Source: Triparma columacea (Eukaryota > Sar > Bolidophyceae > Parmales > Triparmaceae). From it: 58,473 bases of DNA. Location of the stretch: NCBI GenBank assembly GCA_030267965.1, contig BRYA01001449.1, positions 1-58,473 on the forward strand, written 5' to 3'. Positions 31,101 through 42,925 of the stretch are shown piece after piece; position 1 is the first letter of the stretch; the number at the start of each line of letters is the position of its first letter. The notes beneath the pieces were generated by a model. It was not told the DNA's origin, made no database searches, and worked only from the letters and a program-made list of their open reading frames with translations. Made by a program: the position numbers and the translations under genes.

Positions 31101-31669
31101 ATCACGAGATGATAAGAAAGAAGATCAGCAATGTGCTGGTTGAAGAGGCCGAAAGGCGCAAGCGAGCTAATAATTCACAGAGATCCCTGAGGGGGTCCAT
31201 GAGACAGAATTATCGCAGCCACTCTCCTGCGTCGTCAATCAGGGGATCTTTAATGATGGACAGTGAAGGCATCCGTGACAGGGGCTATGGTGACAGCCGA
31301 GGCCCAAGCAGGAGATCATCAAATAGCAACCCACGAAGAAACCAAATGGAAAATGGTGGTTCTATCAGGGGATCCATGGTATTGGAACTAGGCATGGAAC
31401 CCACAGCTGATAGAGGGTTTAGAGAAGTTGTCGCCGGCGACGACTACAATGAGGACAGTGAGGACGACTTCCTAGACGAGGAAGAACGGCAACCATTCGA
31501 AATAATAAACGAAAGAAATGAAAGAAATACTGAGGGGGAGGTCCTCAATGAAGCAGCCGCCAAACCGGCTGAAGCACAAGAGGTCAATGAAGCAGCCGCC
31601 AAGAAGCCGGCTGAGGCACAAGCGAGCTATGGAGAAGCCATATCGAGCGAAGCTGAAAAAGAAGCCTGA
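28181..31669 (+). CDS. Cyclic-nucleotide-gated type ion channel with atypical pore
   Basis: Four exons, 28181-28459, 28546-29141, 29260-30571 and 30692-31669, encode about 1054 residues. After a charged cytosolic N-terminus, S1 starts near residue 217 (YRAWFMATLLLVIYNSVML). S4 is about 340-354 (KTFRLLRIGRLAKYM, with Arg/Lys every third residue, a voltage sensor). S5 is near 362-385. The pore loop at 449-475 reads WIVIYQSMMIMMGESIETQN, where potassium channels have T-x-G-Y-G. A C-linker and a cNMP-binding domain follow, with EEGSYFGEMGYLSLGSKRTSS as the phosphate-binding cassette. The last exon is a disordered tail with repeated RGS(L/M) plus acidic units. Plasma-membrane or ciliary location is possible. 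Confidence 0.85.
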
Positions 31670-31847
31670 GATCAAGACGGCAAGCTAAACCTAACAAACA
31701 AGTTATGGAATACGAAATTGGAACCTTGGTCTATTTTTCCAAATTTCTTCATCTTGGTTTTTGCTGAAAGGCACAACAATACAGGGACATCAAGCTTAAG
31801 CAAAGCCTCCCCCCCAAACCCTTCCAAACCCTAACCAAGTCAAAGGC

Positions 31848-33514
31848 ATGTCTAACCTTACCGATACGACCTCCAAGATGGCTCTTGAGCCAGAAGTTGA
31901 TGATCCCGATGTTCCGCCTTCACTGTTGGATGGCAACAGCAGCGATTCAGATGACGAGTCTGACGAGTCGGACGACGCTCCTGATACCAAGAAATCTTCC
32001 GTCGACGCAGAGCGGTTGCTGGCGAAGGCACTGTTACTAAAGGAGGAGGGAAATGAGAAATTTAAGGTGAGCGGAAAACGACATGACGAAAGTTCCTCAC
32101 AAAGTTCCTATGCACCATCCTCAATACTTTGCGTTATCTAACCTTATGTTTCTAGAATGGAAAGCTCGACCTTGCAATCAGGACGTACAGGAAGGGCACA
32201 AGAACCCTCAAGGGATTAAACGAGGCAAACTCTGGTGATGACCAGGTCAAAGGTCTTTTGGTTTCCCTCCAGAACAACATGGCGATGGTATTCGCGAAAC
32301 AGGCGAAGTGGAAGCAGTGCGCGGACGTGTCGAAGAGCGCGTTGTCAGTGGATCCTGTCAATATTAAGGCAATCTTCCGCCGATCTGTGGCCCTCCGCAA
32401 CCTTGGTGATTTAGATGCTGCCAAGGCGCTGCTGAAGGAGGGTCTGAAGGTCGACCCTAGTAGCAAGGACCTGAGGAAGGAGCTGATCGTTGTCAAAACG
32501 GAGTCTGACAAGGCCAAGAAGAGGGCCAAGATGGCTTTCGGGGGAGCCTTCAATAAGGGCACAGGGGGCCTATACGAGGACAAGGAGGAGGAGAAGCTAA
32601 GGAAGGAGATCAAGAAGAAGGAGGACGAGAAGCGCGAAAAAGAGAAGAAAGAGAAAGAGGAGAAGGAGAGGAAAAGGAAATGGGAGGATGAGTGCGTTTC
32701 AAGGATGAGCAAGAGTGAGCCCCCAATCAGTTACGAGGACTGGTGCGAAGAGAAGAAGAAGGAGGAGGAGGAGAAGAAGAAGAAGAAAAAGGAGGAGGAA
32801 GACAGGAAGAGGAAAGAGAGGAGAGACTCGAAGAAGAAGGCGGCGACGGCCTCCTCCAGGTCTGACTCCTCAGACGACGAGGATCTTGGACTAAAGAAGG
32901 AGCAGGTTAGAGGTTACAAGATCAACAGCGAAGGCCGCAAGACCTCCTTCTTCAACAACGAACTCACCAAGGAGCAGAAGGAGCTTATCGGCGACATTAC
33001 CCCTAAGCCCATAGCTGCCACGAACTGCCCCCCTCCTGCTCCGCTTGCATCCGACTCCACCCCCACCAAGTCGGCGTCGGTGTGGAATTCTGCTGGAACG
33101 TGGGAGGAGAAGGACACAAGCGAATGGTGCCAGGGCCGCCTCAAGGACATCCTCAAGGGCACCGTGGCAGATGAGGACTGCAGCAGCCTGGTGGTGAAAG
33201 TCTCGGAGCTCAAGGATGTGAATGGAGACGCAAGCGTCGTCGTCAGCAGGGGGAAGAAACGCTATATATTCGATTTAAGTTGCAATCTTAAGTTCGAGGT
33301 GTGGGACAGCGACGACGATACCGTTTTGGGCAAGGGCTCCCTGTCGCTCCCCGATATTTCGAGCACCGCAGCAAGCGATGGCGACTGGGAATTGCTGCTC
33401 AGCTGGAAAAAGGGGGGGGGAAACGAGGGCGTGAAAAGGTTAGGGAAACAGTTCCTCGACAACATCAAGCTTTCTCTCGCAAAGTTTGTCCAAGTCTTTA
33501 ACTCTGAGTTCTGA
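31848..33514 (+). CDS. TPR-Aha1 fusion, probable Hsp90 co-chaperone
   Basis: Two exons, 31848-32066 and 32156-33514, phase 0, 525 residues. An acidic Ser/Asp-rich start is followed by a TPR region of three repeats at about 55-175 (LLKEEGNEKFKNGKLDLAIRT, NNMAMVFAKQAKWKQCADVS, KAIFRRSVALRNLGDLDAAK), the class that clamps the EEVD tail of Hsp90 or Hsp70. A long Lys/Glu-rich coiled region (about 200-310) leads to an Aha1 N-terminal domain from about 375: VWNSAGTWEEKDTSEWCQGR through to the C-terminus. Aha1 stimulates the Hsp90 ATPase. Here the usual second (AHSA1) domain is absent and a TPR is attached instead. The protein would act in the cytosol. Confidence 0.85.
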
Positions 33515-33583
33515 GGAAAGGAATCTGAAAAAATAAAACAATGCCAAGAGAGAGTTGATTTGAGTAATACAGCACAGCAGCAA

Positions 33584-34441
33584 TTATATTATCGGGGGCA
33601 ACGTGGTCGTTCCCCCCTCCTCTTTGTCCACCTTCTTCCTCCTTGCGTCATGCTCCGCGTAAGTTTTGGGCTTTGTCTTCGCTGCATGCTTCCTGGTGTT
33701 TTCCCAATTCTTCTGGTTCTTTTCCTTCTGTTTTGTAGCGTTCTTTTCGCTGCAGAGGTACGCCGTTGCCTTTGCCTGCTTCCCCCCCGTCATCTTGATG
33801 GTCTTTCTGATCCCTAGTGTCGCCTTCCCCTTCTGCTTGGCGTTGAACTTTTCAGTCAACAGCTGAGACCTCATCCGAGCCCGAGCCTTGCCGTCCGCCG
33901 CCGATTGAAGACCCTTCTGCACAGACTCAAAGTCCTTAGGGTTGACGTCCTTTATGTCCTCCTTCCTCTTCATCAGAGTGACCTTTCGCTTCCTCTGTGC
34001 CTCCTTATTAATCTTCGAGTGCATATTTTTGGTCAGGTCAGACGCATTTACTGCAGGCTGCTCCGTCGCAAGAGGAGCCACGACGTCATGATCTTCCTCG
34101 GTCTCTTCGTCCTCGTCCTCAAACAGGTCATCAAGGTCAAGTTCATCGTCGTCATAGTTGACAGGACTCTTGCCCCCCCTCGCTTGCGCTAGGTGCTCGT
34201 GAAGCCCCGCCTTGACCATAGTTGGCTTACGCCTCGAAGAAGGGCTACCTTGCTCATCCTCGTTGTAAGTTGATGTGATTACAGTGAGCCTTGTGCTTGC
34301 CCTCTTGGCCCTCTCCTTGAGTTCCTCGATGGTTTTCACTTGGTCCTTCGCTCCGCTGTACATTCCAAAGAAGGTCTGCCTCTTGACAGAAGTGCTTGCA
34401 TCACCCGCCTTTGGCGTAACGGATTCCCCATTATCTGACAT
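33584..34441 (-). CDS. Basic protein of unknown function
   Basis: Single exon of 285 residues with an ATG at 34441-34439. It has no recognised domain. The middle (about 95-125) is a strongly acidic stretch, DDDELDLDDLFEDEDEETEEDHD. From about 140 it is Lys/Arg-rich and predicted helical (KINKEAQRKRKVTLMKRKED, KQKEKNQKNWENTRKHAAK). Composition resembles nucleolar or ribosome-biogenesis factors, but that is only a composition argument. It is convergent with the TPR-Aha1 gene, 69 bp apart. Confidence 0.7.
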   Translation of the reverse strand: MSDNGESVTPKAGDASTSVKRQTFFGMYSGAKDQVKTIEELKERAKRASTRLTVITSTYNEDEQGSPSSRRKPTMVKAGLHEHLAQARGGKSPVNYDDDELDLDDLFEDEDEETEEDHDVVAPLATEQPAVNASDLTKNMHSKINKEAQRKRKVTLMKRKEDIKDVNPKDFESVQKGLQSAADGKARARMRSQLLTEKFNAKQKGKATLGIRKTIKMTGGKQAKATAYLCSEKNATKQKEKNQKNWENTRKHAAKTKPKTYAEHDARRKKVDKEEGGTTTLPPII

Positions 34442-35014
34442 GATAGGGAGGGACTTCGGTTAGGAGATTGTTGGGGAGGTTTGAGGGGTTTGGGGAGTGG
34501 GATGGAGGGAAACGGATTGGAAGGGGATGTTTACTTGCTAATGGTTGCGGGGAAGGGGTAGGGGGGGAGGATAGAATCAGAGGGGAGGAGAGAGAGAGTT
34601 TTAGAATCAGAGGGGAGTGGTGCCGAGATCAGATGAGGTTTGTGTGTTGGAAGTAAAAAACACTTTTTGATGACTTATACGATATCGAAATGTTTGTATA
34701 ATTTGAAAACTGCGAGTTTAGTATAGGGAGAAGAGAAGGCGCTTAATACAAGTGGGGTGGAACTGCGTGGTGAACGCAAGAAGGTTGAGTTGTGAACCCT
34801 TAAAGTCTTAACGGCGCACCTCCGCGCATTGAGTTATCCCTTCTCTCCTCTTTGGACCGCTTCGAAGTAGGAAGACCTTGTTTGTTCACGTTTGTTCACA
34901 ACACAACACAAAATTCACAAACACAAAAAAATTCGAGTCGTTGTAAAAAATCAGGTGCTGCCCTCAACAAAACTGTTTAGGTTGTGATAAACACGACGTC
35001 GACACATCGGTAAC
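34442..35014. other. Divergent intergenic region
   Basis: 573 bp between a minus gene and the kinesin gene. The left half is G-rich with GGGGAGGA-type runs and a repeated AGAATCAGAGGGGAG (about 34571 and 34604). The right half is AT-rich. No gene is supported. Confidence 0.4.
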
Positions 35015-38000
35015 ATGGTTCTACGCGGAAATCGCACGGCGTCTATTAACGGCGACAATATGCTCGTCGCCGTGAGAATGCGTCCCCTCTCAATGAAGGA
35101 ATTGCAAAGTGGACAGCGAAGTTGTTGCGAGGTTATGGGAGATAAGATTGTTGCCATCACAAAGGCGAAGAAACCTGGGGCCGTTTTGAAGTCTGAAATG
35201 GGATCCGTCAACGAGTACCAGTTCGACGAGGCGTTCGACGCCAATGTTCCTCAGTATGAGGTCTACCAGAGGACGGCCAAACGATTAATACCCTCTGTTT
35301 TGGAGGGTTTCAACGTTACGGTGTTCGCCTATGGTGCCACCGGCGCCGGAAAAACCCACACAATGATGGGATCCGAACGAATGGACGCAGGTGAGTTTTG
35401 TAACATTGGCCACTTTACCGACTCTTTCGGGGAATGTGGGGGGGAAGGGTGGATTGTTGTGGTGGAGTGGATGGACGGGGGGGAAATTGATAATGATGGG
35501 ACTGCGTGGTTTGGTCGAGTAACGTGGTTCGGATTAGAAGATTGGACCCTCGTACTTTCGCTAGTAGTGGATTGGATGCCGTGGCTTGGGGATATTGTCG
35601 GGGACCTGGAGGAGTTTTCTTCCAGCACTGCCTAATTCTCCCCCTCCCTACTCCTCCCTCAACACAGAACGTGCCACCGGAGCGGAGAACGGTAACACCG
35701 GAGTATGCGGAATTATCCCCCTCACCTTGATGGACATTTTTGCTGGGATGAAACAGAAACAGGCCGAGGCAACCCTCCCCGAGGAGAAGTGGTCGCTGTC
35801 GGTATCGTACCTCGAGGTCTACAACGAGAAGATAAGGGACTTGCTCGAGCCAAGTGGGATAAATCTTCCTGTCCAGGAGGATCCCAAGGCCGGTATTGTC
35901 GGAGTCGGTGGCTTGGCGGCGAAGAGCGCCGAAAGTAGTGAGCAGGTCATGGAACTGTTAAGATTTGGAAACACTAACCGCCGCACCCACGCAACCGATG
36001 CGAACGCGACCTCTTCGCGTTCGCATGCTGTCCTGCAAATCATCATGAAGCAGAGGTGGAACAACTCCAAAGGAAGGGAAGTGACACGCGAGTCCAGAGT
36101 CAACCTTATCGACCTCGCTGGATCGGAGAGGGCCGGGAAGACCAACAACAGGGGCAAGAGGCTACAAGAGGGTGGTGAGTGGACGTGCGGGAGGGAGGGG
36201 AAGAGCGAGAGGAGTGAAGGGACGACCTCATTCATACCTTCATACCTACTATTACTATTACTACGATGTGAAATTCTCACCCCCTTCTCCCCCCCCTCCC
36301 CCCAACACCAACACAGCCAACATTAACCGCTCTCTCCTCGCCCTCGCCAACTGCATCAACGCCCTCGCTCAGGGCAACACCCGTAAGAACGCCAAGTACC
36401 GCGATTCCAAGCTCACCCACCTGCTCAAGTCGAGCCTGGAGGGTCAGTGCAAGCTCATCATAATCGCCAACATCAACCCTTCGGACGACATGTTCGAGGA
36501 CTCCCACAACACGCTCAAGTACGCTAATAGGGCCAAGTGCATGAAGATCGACCCCAAGGTAGTCCGGCTCAGGGAGAGGGACATGGCGTGGCCGGAGAGG
36601 GAGAAGAACATGAAGAGGCAGTCCAACGAGCAGTCCAAGGAGAACGACCTCCTCAAGAAGCAGGTCGAGGCCCTCCAGCAAATGCTCAACGGGAACTGCC
36701 CCGTCCTCCCCAACAACGGCCTAGACGTACTCGAGAACCTCAAGATGCAGGTCCAAGCTGACGGAGGTGAGGCGAGGGTACCAAGCCCGCCTAGCCCGAC
36801 GCACAGCTGCCCGGGGGCAAGGGGGGCGAGGAAACCTTTCAGGAGGGCCAAGAGTTTGAGCAGCGCGAGCAGGTGAGTGGAGGGCTTGGGGTGACGTTGC
36901 CCTGACCAGCATTGGGCTTAATTACCATCTATTATTACTAACCTANNNNNNNNNNNNNNNNNNNNNNNNNNNNNNNNNNCCCCCCCCCCCCCCTTAGCGT
37001 CGCGAGCCTCGACTCAGGTTCAGTCAAGAAGGGCTCAAAGCGCGGTTCCTTGTTCAAGAGGGTTCGTCGTTCCGGGAGCGTCGGCGGTGAAAAAAACCTC
37101 ACAGCCATCAACGAGGACCACAGCATAAAGGGAGGAGACGACTCCATCTTCAGGGATGACGACGGGGCGACAGGACCCGACGATGTTGAGGTCGACGTTG
37201 ATTACACTAGACTCCCACACATTAAGAAGAACGGGAGCGAGAAGAACCTTATGGACATGTCTGACATCAGCGATATTTCAGCACACGAGAGCGTGGCGGC
37301 ATCAGGGTTCGACGAGAACCTCCCAGTCGACGACAGGCTTGGAGCCCTAGAGAGCAGGGTTATGGACATGGCCGCGAGCAGGAAGGTTATGCTCGACTTT
37401 ATCACCAACTTACAGGCGGCGAAGGACGACGCGGAAACGGAGAGGGAAAGGGCGAGGAGGAGGGCGGAGAAAGCGGAGAGGGAAATCCTGGAGCAGAGGG
37501 ACCTCCTGGAGAAACTCAAGGCTCAGGTTGAGCTGGAGAGGGCGAACGCGGTACAGGCGGCGCGGGACAGGGAGTTCGCGGACATGCAGAGGAAGGCAGT
37601 TCTTGGTAAGAGCCTTGCCGGGGAGGTCGTGGAGAGCAGCTCTGAGATGGAGAGCGTGGGCGTGGTTCCCGAGGCTCTTGACTTGAGCACGATAAGCGGG
37701 GCGAGCTCGGGGGGGCCTCGGACGGACGTACCGGTTAGCAGCAGGACGCCACCCAGGAACAGGGAGAAGGTGCAGGATGACAAGAGGGGGAGACCCGTGA
37801 CGGGGGGGAGGAGGATCATCAGGAGGGCGAGGGGGGGATCCGAGGAAAGCAAGGGGGAGGAGGATTACAGGGAGGTTAGGGAAGCCTTCGGGGAGGAGAG
37901 CGGGAATATGAAGTCGGAAGAGAACGACGGGATCAGGGGGAAAGTCCTCGGGGTTCTTGGGGGGAGGAACAATTATAGAGGGGAGGAGAAAGGGAAAAAG

Positions 38001-38093
38001 GGGAAGATGAGGGGATTCGGACATGCCAAGGTTGGGATGGGAGAGGAGAATGACAACCCGTTCAGCATTGCGGGGGTTGGATTGAGGGGGTAG
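35015..38093 (+). CDS. Kinesin-8-like motor protein
   Basis: Four exons, 35015-35390, 35668-36174, 36317-36872 and 36998-38093, give about 844 residues; the last intron contains an assembly gap. The motor starts near the N-terminus: [11 protein letters not shown]-loop [10 protein letters not shown] (107-116), switch [10 protein letters not shown], switch [15 protein letters not shown], and [16 protein letters not shown] followed by [17 protein letters not shown]. These are complete, so an active microtubule ATPase is expected. The neck sequence and [15 protein letters not shown] are most like kinesin-8 (KIP3/KIF18), plus-end-directed regulators of microtubule length. A helical coiled-coil (about 480-560) and a low-complexity basic tail follow. 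The end of exon 3 could hide one more short intron (see rejected items). Confidence 0.88.
36946..36979. other. Assembly gap of 34 N
   Basis: 34 undetermined bases, followed directly by a C-run of 14, lie in the last intron of the kinesin gene. The true length is unknown; the poly-C probably stopped sequencing. Confidence 0.99.
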
Positions 38094-38517
38094 AGGGGGT
38101 GAACAGGGGGAGAGGGAGGGGGGGGGGAGGGGAGGGAGGGGGGGGGGAGGAGGGATGAAAAAAATACCAAAGGTCTTGCAAAGAGACTGGCGGGCTTTAA
38201 GTGGCCCCCAGGCGTTGCCGGGTCGTACATATGAAAACAAGGGTGGAAATCTTTGAAAGGGAGATAAGGAGCTAGGGTTATCCGTCGTTTTTAACATGAG
38301 AAAAACGAGAACATTTTTGTTTTTGTTGTTGAGGGGGATTTAAGTTGCGCCAGCTGTACGTGACCTCTTCTTACGAGTTCCTAACTCTTCGTCTTTGTCC
38401 ATGTCTTTATCCTCATCCTCATCCTCATCTGTCTTCTTATGTAAAATTCCTCCTTTTCTTCCCTTCCCTTTCCTCCCTTTCAAAATTCCTCGCTATCCAC
38501 ATCACTAACATCGCAAA
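38094..38517. other. Convergent intergenic region, G-rich
   Basis: Begins with long G-runs (38100-38155) capable of G-quadruplexes. Further right are three tandem TCCTCA units at about 38410. No gene is supported. Confidence 0.4.
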
Positions 38518-39394
38518 TTATATCCACCCCCCTCCCCCCCCCTTCTCTCTCCGCCCCCCCCTACCATATGGTAGGGAAGAGGAGGGGGAAAAAAGGTCGT
38601 GTGCATATTCCTCGCTATCAACATCGCTAACATCGCTCATACCATCCACCCCTCCACCCTTCCCTTCCTCCTTCCCCCCCACCCCCCCCACAGCCTCCTT
38701 CTTATATATTCTTTCATTCTCCTCTTCATAAGGTCGTCTCTCCTCTAAGTTCATACCCTTCCATATTCTCGCTGACTCCTTCTGAAGTTTCTTATAGTTA
38801 TACCCATCCTTACCCTTCATTTCATTCATTCTCTCATTCAAAAATACAAAGTAAGGGTTCGTACCCCTCTTCCAATTAGTTTCCTTTTTTCCCCCACCTC
38901 CGACTGTGTATGTAGGCCTTCTTGTATATGCGTACCTTAGCCTAGATTCACATGTAGTTTTTTTCTTCCCCTCATTTTTATCTTTAACAAAGTACTCAAG
39001 TCTCGAAGGAGTACCTAACCTATTATCAAAAACCTCCTTTATAAACCTCCTTTGGCTCGCTAGAATAGACAACCCTAAATCCCTAATAGGTTCGAGGGCT
39101 TTTTGAGCATCTGAGTCTGATTTAGGGTTAGAGTGGTACGCGGAGAGCTGGGAGGATAGAAGGATTGACTCTGTGTCTTTCATGTGTTTACGGAGCTTTT
39201 CTACTAAAGCCGAGTGACCGCGGGGGGAGGTTACGGGTAAGGAGGACTTGGTGGGGACTACTAAACCGGTTGAGATTTCGTAACGAGTTGAATCTACGGT
39301 TGAGGGGAATGGGAGGTTGGAGACGGGGGGGAAGGAGGGAGGAACAGGATTATGCGTTGCTAGGTGGAGTGGTAGGCGGATGAGGGAGTGTGTG

Positions 39395-39426
<32 letters not shown>

Positions 39427-40542
39427 GGTGGAGGTGGAGGTGGAGGTTCTGGTGGAGGTAGTGGTTTCGGAGCTTGTTTTAGTTTTGTTCTTTCCAGCAG
39501 GGTTGGCAAATGTCGCCTTCTCCTTTTTATTGGTTTGTTTGTTATTTTTGGGTTGTTGAACGACACTCTCCTCATCACTCTCATCTTCACTCTCGCTGCT
39601 GACTACAGATGACGAGTCAGATTGATTTTCCATCTTTTTTTGAGCTTCCTTTGGTTTTGTCTGGCCAGTGTTGCTCTTCTCGTCCGTGTCCGCAATGGTG
39701 TCCATCAAGGTAACGAACTCGATCGCAGACTGCTCGAGCTCCTCCACGGACTTCTCCTTCACCTTCTGCCTCTTCATCCTGCTCATTGCCTGCATGACGG
39801 GGTTGTCCATGTCGCTGGCTCTGGCCCCTGAAAGCTTCTCGCCACCACCGGCGGACCTCTTCTTACCCTTCTTGGCCTTGGAGGAACCCACGCCCCTCTC
39901 GTCGTTGAAGTTTTGGTCCTCGTTGTACTCCTTGAGGAGGTCTTCATCGTCGTCATCGAGATCAAGGAAGTTGTCGTCGTCAACGTTCCTAACGAGGTTG
40001 TCGCCAGAGTCGTAGCTGTCTCCGGATTCGTATCCTGCCTTCTTGTCCTTTGGCTGGCCGGTCTCGGACGAGGCCTTCTTCCTCTTCTTTTCCCTCTCCG
40101 TCCCCGCATCCCTCTTCCCCCTGCTGTCCCACTCGAGCTTAAGGGCGAGGTGGCCGTACCTGAACCCCTGTAGCTTAGCCATGGCACGGGAGGCGTCGTC
40201 GTGGTGGACGAAGGAGATGAAGGCGAAACCGCGAGCTGACCTGAGACGATTTGGGCTGAGCTGCATGGTCTTCCTGCCCTTGGCTAGGATGACGCGTGAG
40301 ATGCGACCGAAGGGGGAGAAGAGGTCCTGGAGGTCGGCCTCGGTGGTGTCTTTTGAGAAGTTGGAGACGAAGATGGTGTTCTCGTCACGGTTTGTCTTTT
40401 CTGTCTCGTCCTTCTTGCTATTCTTCTTCTCATTACGTTTGTTTGTCTGTTTTGTCTTGTCCTTCTTGCTCTTCTTCTTCTCTTGGTTTGTGTCCTTCTT
40501 CCCCCTCTTCCTCTTCCCCCTCACATCACCTCCCTCATTCAT
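38518..40542 (-). CDS. RRM plus HMG-box protein
   Basis: Single exon of 674 residues, ATG at 40542-40540. A Lys-rich nuclear-localisation-like start (about 8-50) is followed by an RNA recognition motif at about 54-140: NTIFVSNFSKDTTEADLQDL (RNP2 region) and RSARGFAFISFVHHDDASRA (RNP1 region). A long acidic and Ser/Thr/Asn-rich linker contains homopolymer Thr and Asn runs. Near the C-terminus, about 575-635, NPYFVFLNERMNEMKGKDGY and RIWKGMNLEERRPYEEENER fit an HMG-box DNA-binding fold. The tail is Gly-rich. RRM and HMG-box in one protein is uncommon; a nuclear role linking RNA and DNA binding is inferred. Confidence 0.8.
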
Positions 40543-41038
40543 TGGATGAAATGAGTAGGGGTCGAGAGAGAATGTTTTGAGAGGACTGCTTTTTGTCCCA
40601 AAGGCTTGAATCAGATTGCAATTATGTATTTTGTGATGAGATAATTGACGATAAAGTGAATCAAGTGAATTGATATCGAAAACGGCGCAATCTCATTTAT
40701 TTGGATTTGGGCCCAGATTTGGCCAGATTTCCTGTCAGCTATTTGCCACTTTCACTTTAAGTAAGTTTATAGCGTTCTTGCGATATAAAAGGGCGTGAAC
40801 AACTCTTTCTATATTGACTCAATTACACCTTATGTCCATTGTAGTCCATATCAATGTCTATAGGTTGAAAGCCAACAACTTGAAAAGCCTTGTCATCGAA
40901 CTTTTGTCTTACAAATTACTATTATTTCACAAACTTAACACATTCTATTCATCACACATCCCTTAAACAAACAATAACACTCAACACTAACACAATCACA
41001 CACAATCATACTCATAATCACGCAGGTTAAACAACAAA
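40543..41038. other. Divergent intergenic region
   Basis: 496 bp between the RRM/HMG gene (minus) and the translocator (plus). The last 130 bp are A/C-rich (CACAATCACAC-like). No gene or named element is seen. Confidence 0.4.
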
Positions 41039-42464
41039 ATGAACCTCAAATTGTGCCTCCTCTCCCTTGCAATTTGCTCATCAGAGGTAAATAACTACAA
41101 CAACACACACAACAACACACACACAAACACAAAGAAAGACATGAAGAGGAACACACAGAGGGCCTTCTTCAGAAACCGACAAAAGAACCAAGCAAAAGAA
41201 ACAAGAAAGAGAAACAAATAGATTGAGGCTGGAAAACCGACACACAAAATATATCCTGAGGCACCTTCGTACATACACACCAAACATACATCCAACCTCT
41301 CCCACCTCTCCCACCCCCCACACCCACACCACGCTCCCCTCTCCACAGGCATTCGGGCTCAGCCCCTCTCCCATTTCCAGCAAGGTCGGAGGTAGCCAGA
41401 AGGCCCCTCTCCTTTCCTCCTCCCCTCCCGCTCTTTTCGCCTCCACCTCCTCTTCCTCCTCTGATCTCACCTCCCCCCTCCCCCCCAAACCCCTCTCCCT
41501 ATCCAGGGGCGGTTCCACCCCCTCAACCTCCCTCTCCTCCTCCCTCCAAGTAACATCCTACTTCCTCCTCTGGTACCTCTTCAACATCGCCTACAACATC
41601 TACAACAAGCAGGCCCTAAACGCCCTTGCCTACCCCTGGACCATAGCCACCATCCAAATGGCCGCTGGGGTGCCGTACTTTGTGGGACTCTGGGCTACCG
41701 GGATCAGGAAGGCACCGAAGCTGTCAGGAGCTGACCTTAAGAAACTATTCCCAATCGCCCTCTGCCACACCGGCGTCCACGTCGGTGCAGTAATCGCCCT
41801 CGGGGCCGGTGCCGTATCCTTCGCCCACATCGTGAAGGCCTCCGAGCCCGTAGCCACTTGCGTACTTAACGGCATCATACTTAAGGAGGTACTACCGCTA
41901 CCTGTCTACGCGACGCTCCTACCGATTATCGGAGGTGTCGCGATCGCCAGCATGAAGGAGCTGAGCTTCACCGTACTAGCCCTGGCGTCCGCTATGCTCT
42001 CAAACCTCTCCTCCGCCGCACGCGGTGTACTCAGCAAGAAAACACTGAGCGGTAAACCGGTGGGGGAGAACATGACGCCTCAGAATTTGTACGCGGTGCT
42101 GACGGCTATGAGCACGTGCATTCTGGTGCCGCTTATGCTCGCGATTGAGGGCACGTCATTCGTACCTGCGTTCAAGAACCTCGTCGCTTCCGGTGCACAG
42201 ACCAACAAAAGTCTCGCCCTCCTCCTCGGGCTCGGGGGGCTCACTTACTACGCTTATAACGAGGTTGCGTTTTTGGCCTTGGGTGCGGTCAACCCTGTAA
42301 CTCACGCGGTCGGTAACACGATAAAGAGGGTGGTTATTATCGTGGCTAGCGTGATTGCGTTTAAGACACCGATGAGCACGGGGAGCGTGGTGGGGAGCAG
42401 CGTGGCGATTATGGGGACGCTTATGTACTCACTCGCTATGAACGCTAGCAAGAAGAAGAAATGA
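41039..42464 (+). CDS. Plastid triose-phosphate/phosphate translocator
   Basis: Two exons, 41039-41086 (16 codons) and 41349-42464, phase 0, 387 residues. Exon 1 is a signal peptide (MNLKLCLLSLAICSSE). The junction with exon 2 gives SSE-AFG, with Phe at the expected cleavage context of stramenopile bipartite plastid peptides, then a Ser/Pro-rich transit segment to about residue 75. The mature part has about ten helices: YLFNIAYNIYNKQALNA, FAHIVKASEPVATCVLNG and NPVTHAVGNTIKRVVII are the conserved stretches of triose-phosphate translocators, including the Lys and Arg that bind substrate phosphate. It exchanges triose phosphates or 3-phosphoglycerate for phosphate across an inner plastid membrane. 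An intron splitting the signal peptide from the transit peptide suggests exon shuffling. Confidence 0.92.
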
Positions 42465-42925
42465 AAAAGGTGATCGAGGGTGAAGGGGAGAGAGAGGGAG
42501 GATGGGGGAGAATGGGGGGGAAAGGCAAGCTAATTCAACATCGTTGTGTCGAGAAACTTTGGAATGACTTTAGACAGTTCTTTTTTATTCGACGTCGAAC
42601 AATTCTGAACCCCTCGCTCTCCGTTAAAGATGATGAATGGGAAGTTGGGATGTGGGAGTTGGGGAGGTTTCTGAATTGCTGCTTTTGGGTAAATTGAGTA
42701 CCTGAGGAGGTAGAGAGGTAGGGGTAGGGGTGGAAACAGACCCCCCCCCTGCTTCGGAGGACACCGGTTAACTTTTGATGATAGAATAGGGTCAGAAATT
42801 CTCTCACATTTTTTCCTGGTCTAACACATATCGTAAGGAGTATACGCTCTTCTTACGAGCAAAAAACCCCATTCAATTCCAAAAGCGACGCGTTGATCTG
42901 CAAATAACTTCTCGAAACCCTCAAA
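42465..42925. other. Intergenic region, no gene seen
   Basis: 461 bp between two plus-strand genes. It holds G-runs at the left, a C-run at 42740 and then AT-rich leader sequence. A 78-codon frame directly after the translocator stop has no protein character. Confidence 0.4.

Noticed and set aside
36775..36820. Possible extra 45-base intron at the end of kinesin exon 3
   Set aside because: A GTGAGG and a CACAG exist, but the intron would be far shorter than the others and the frame is open without it.
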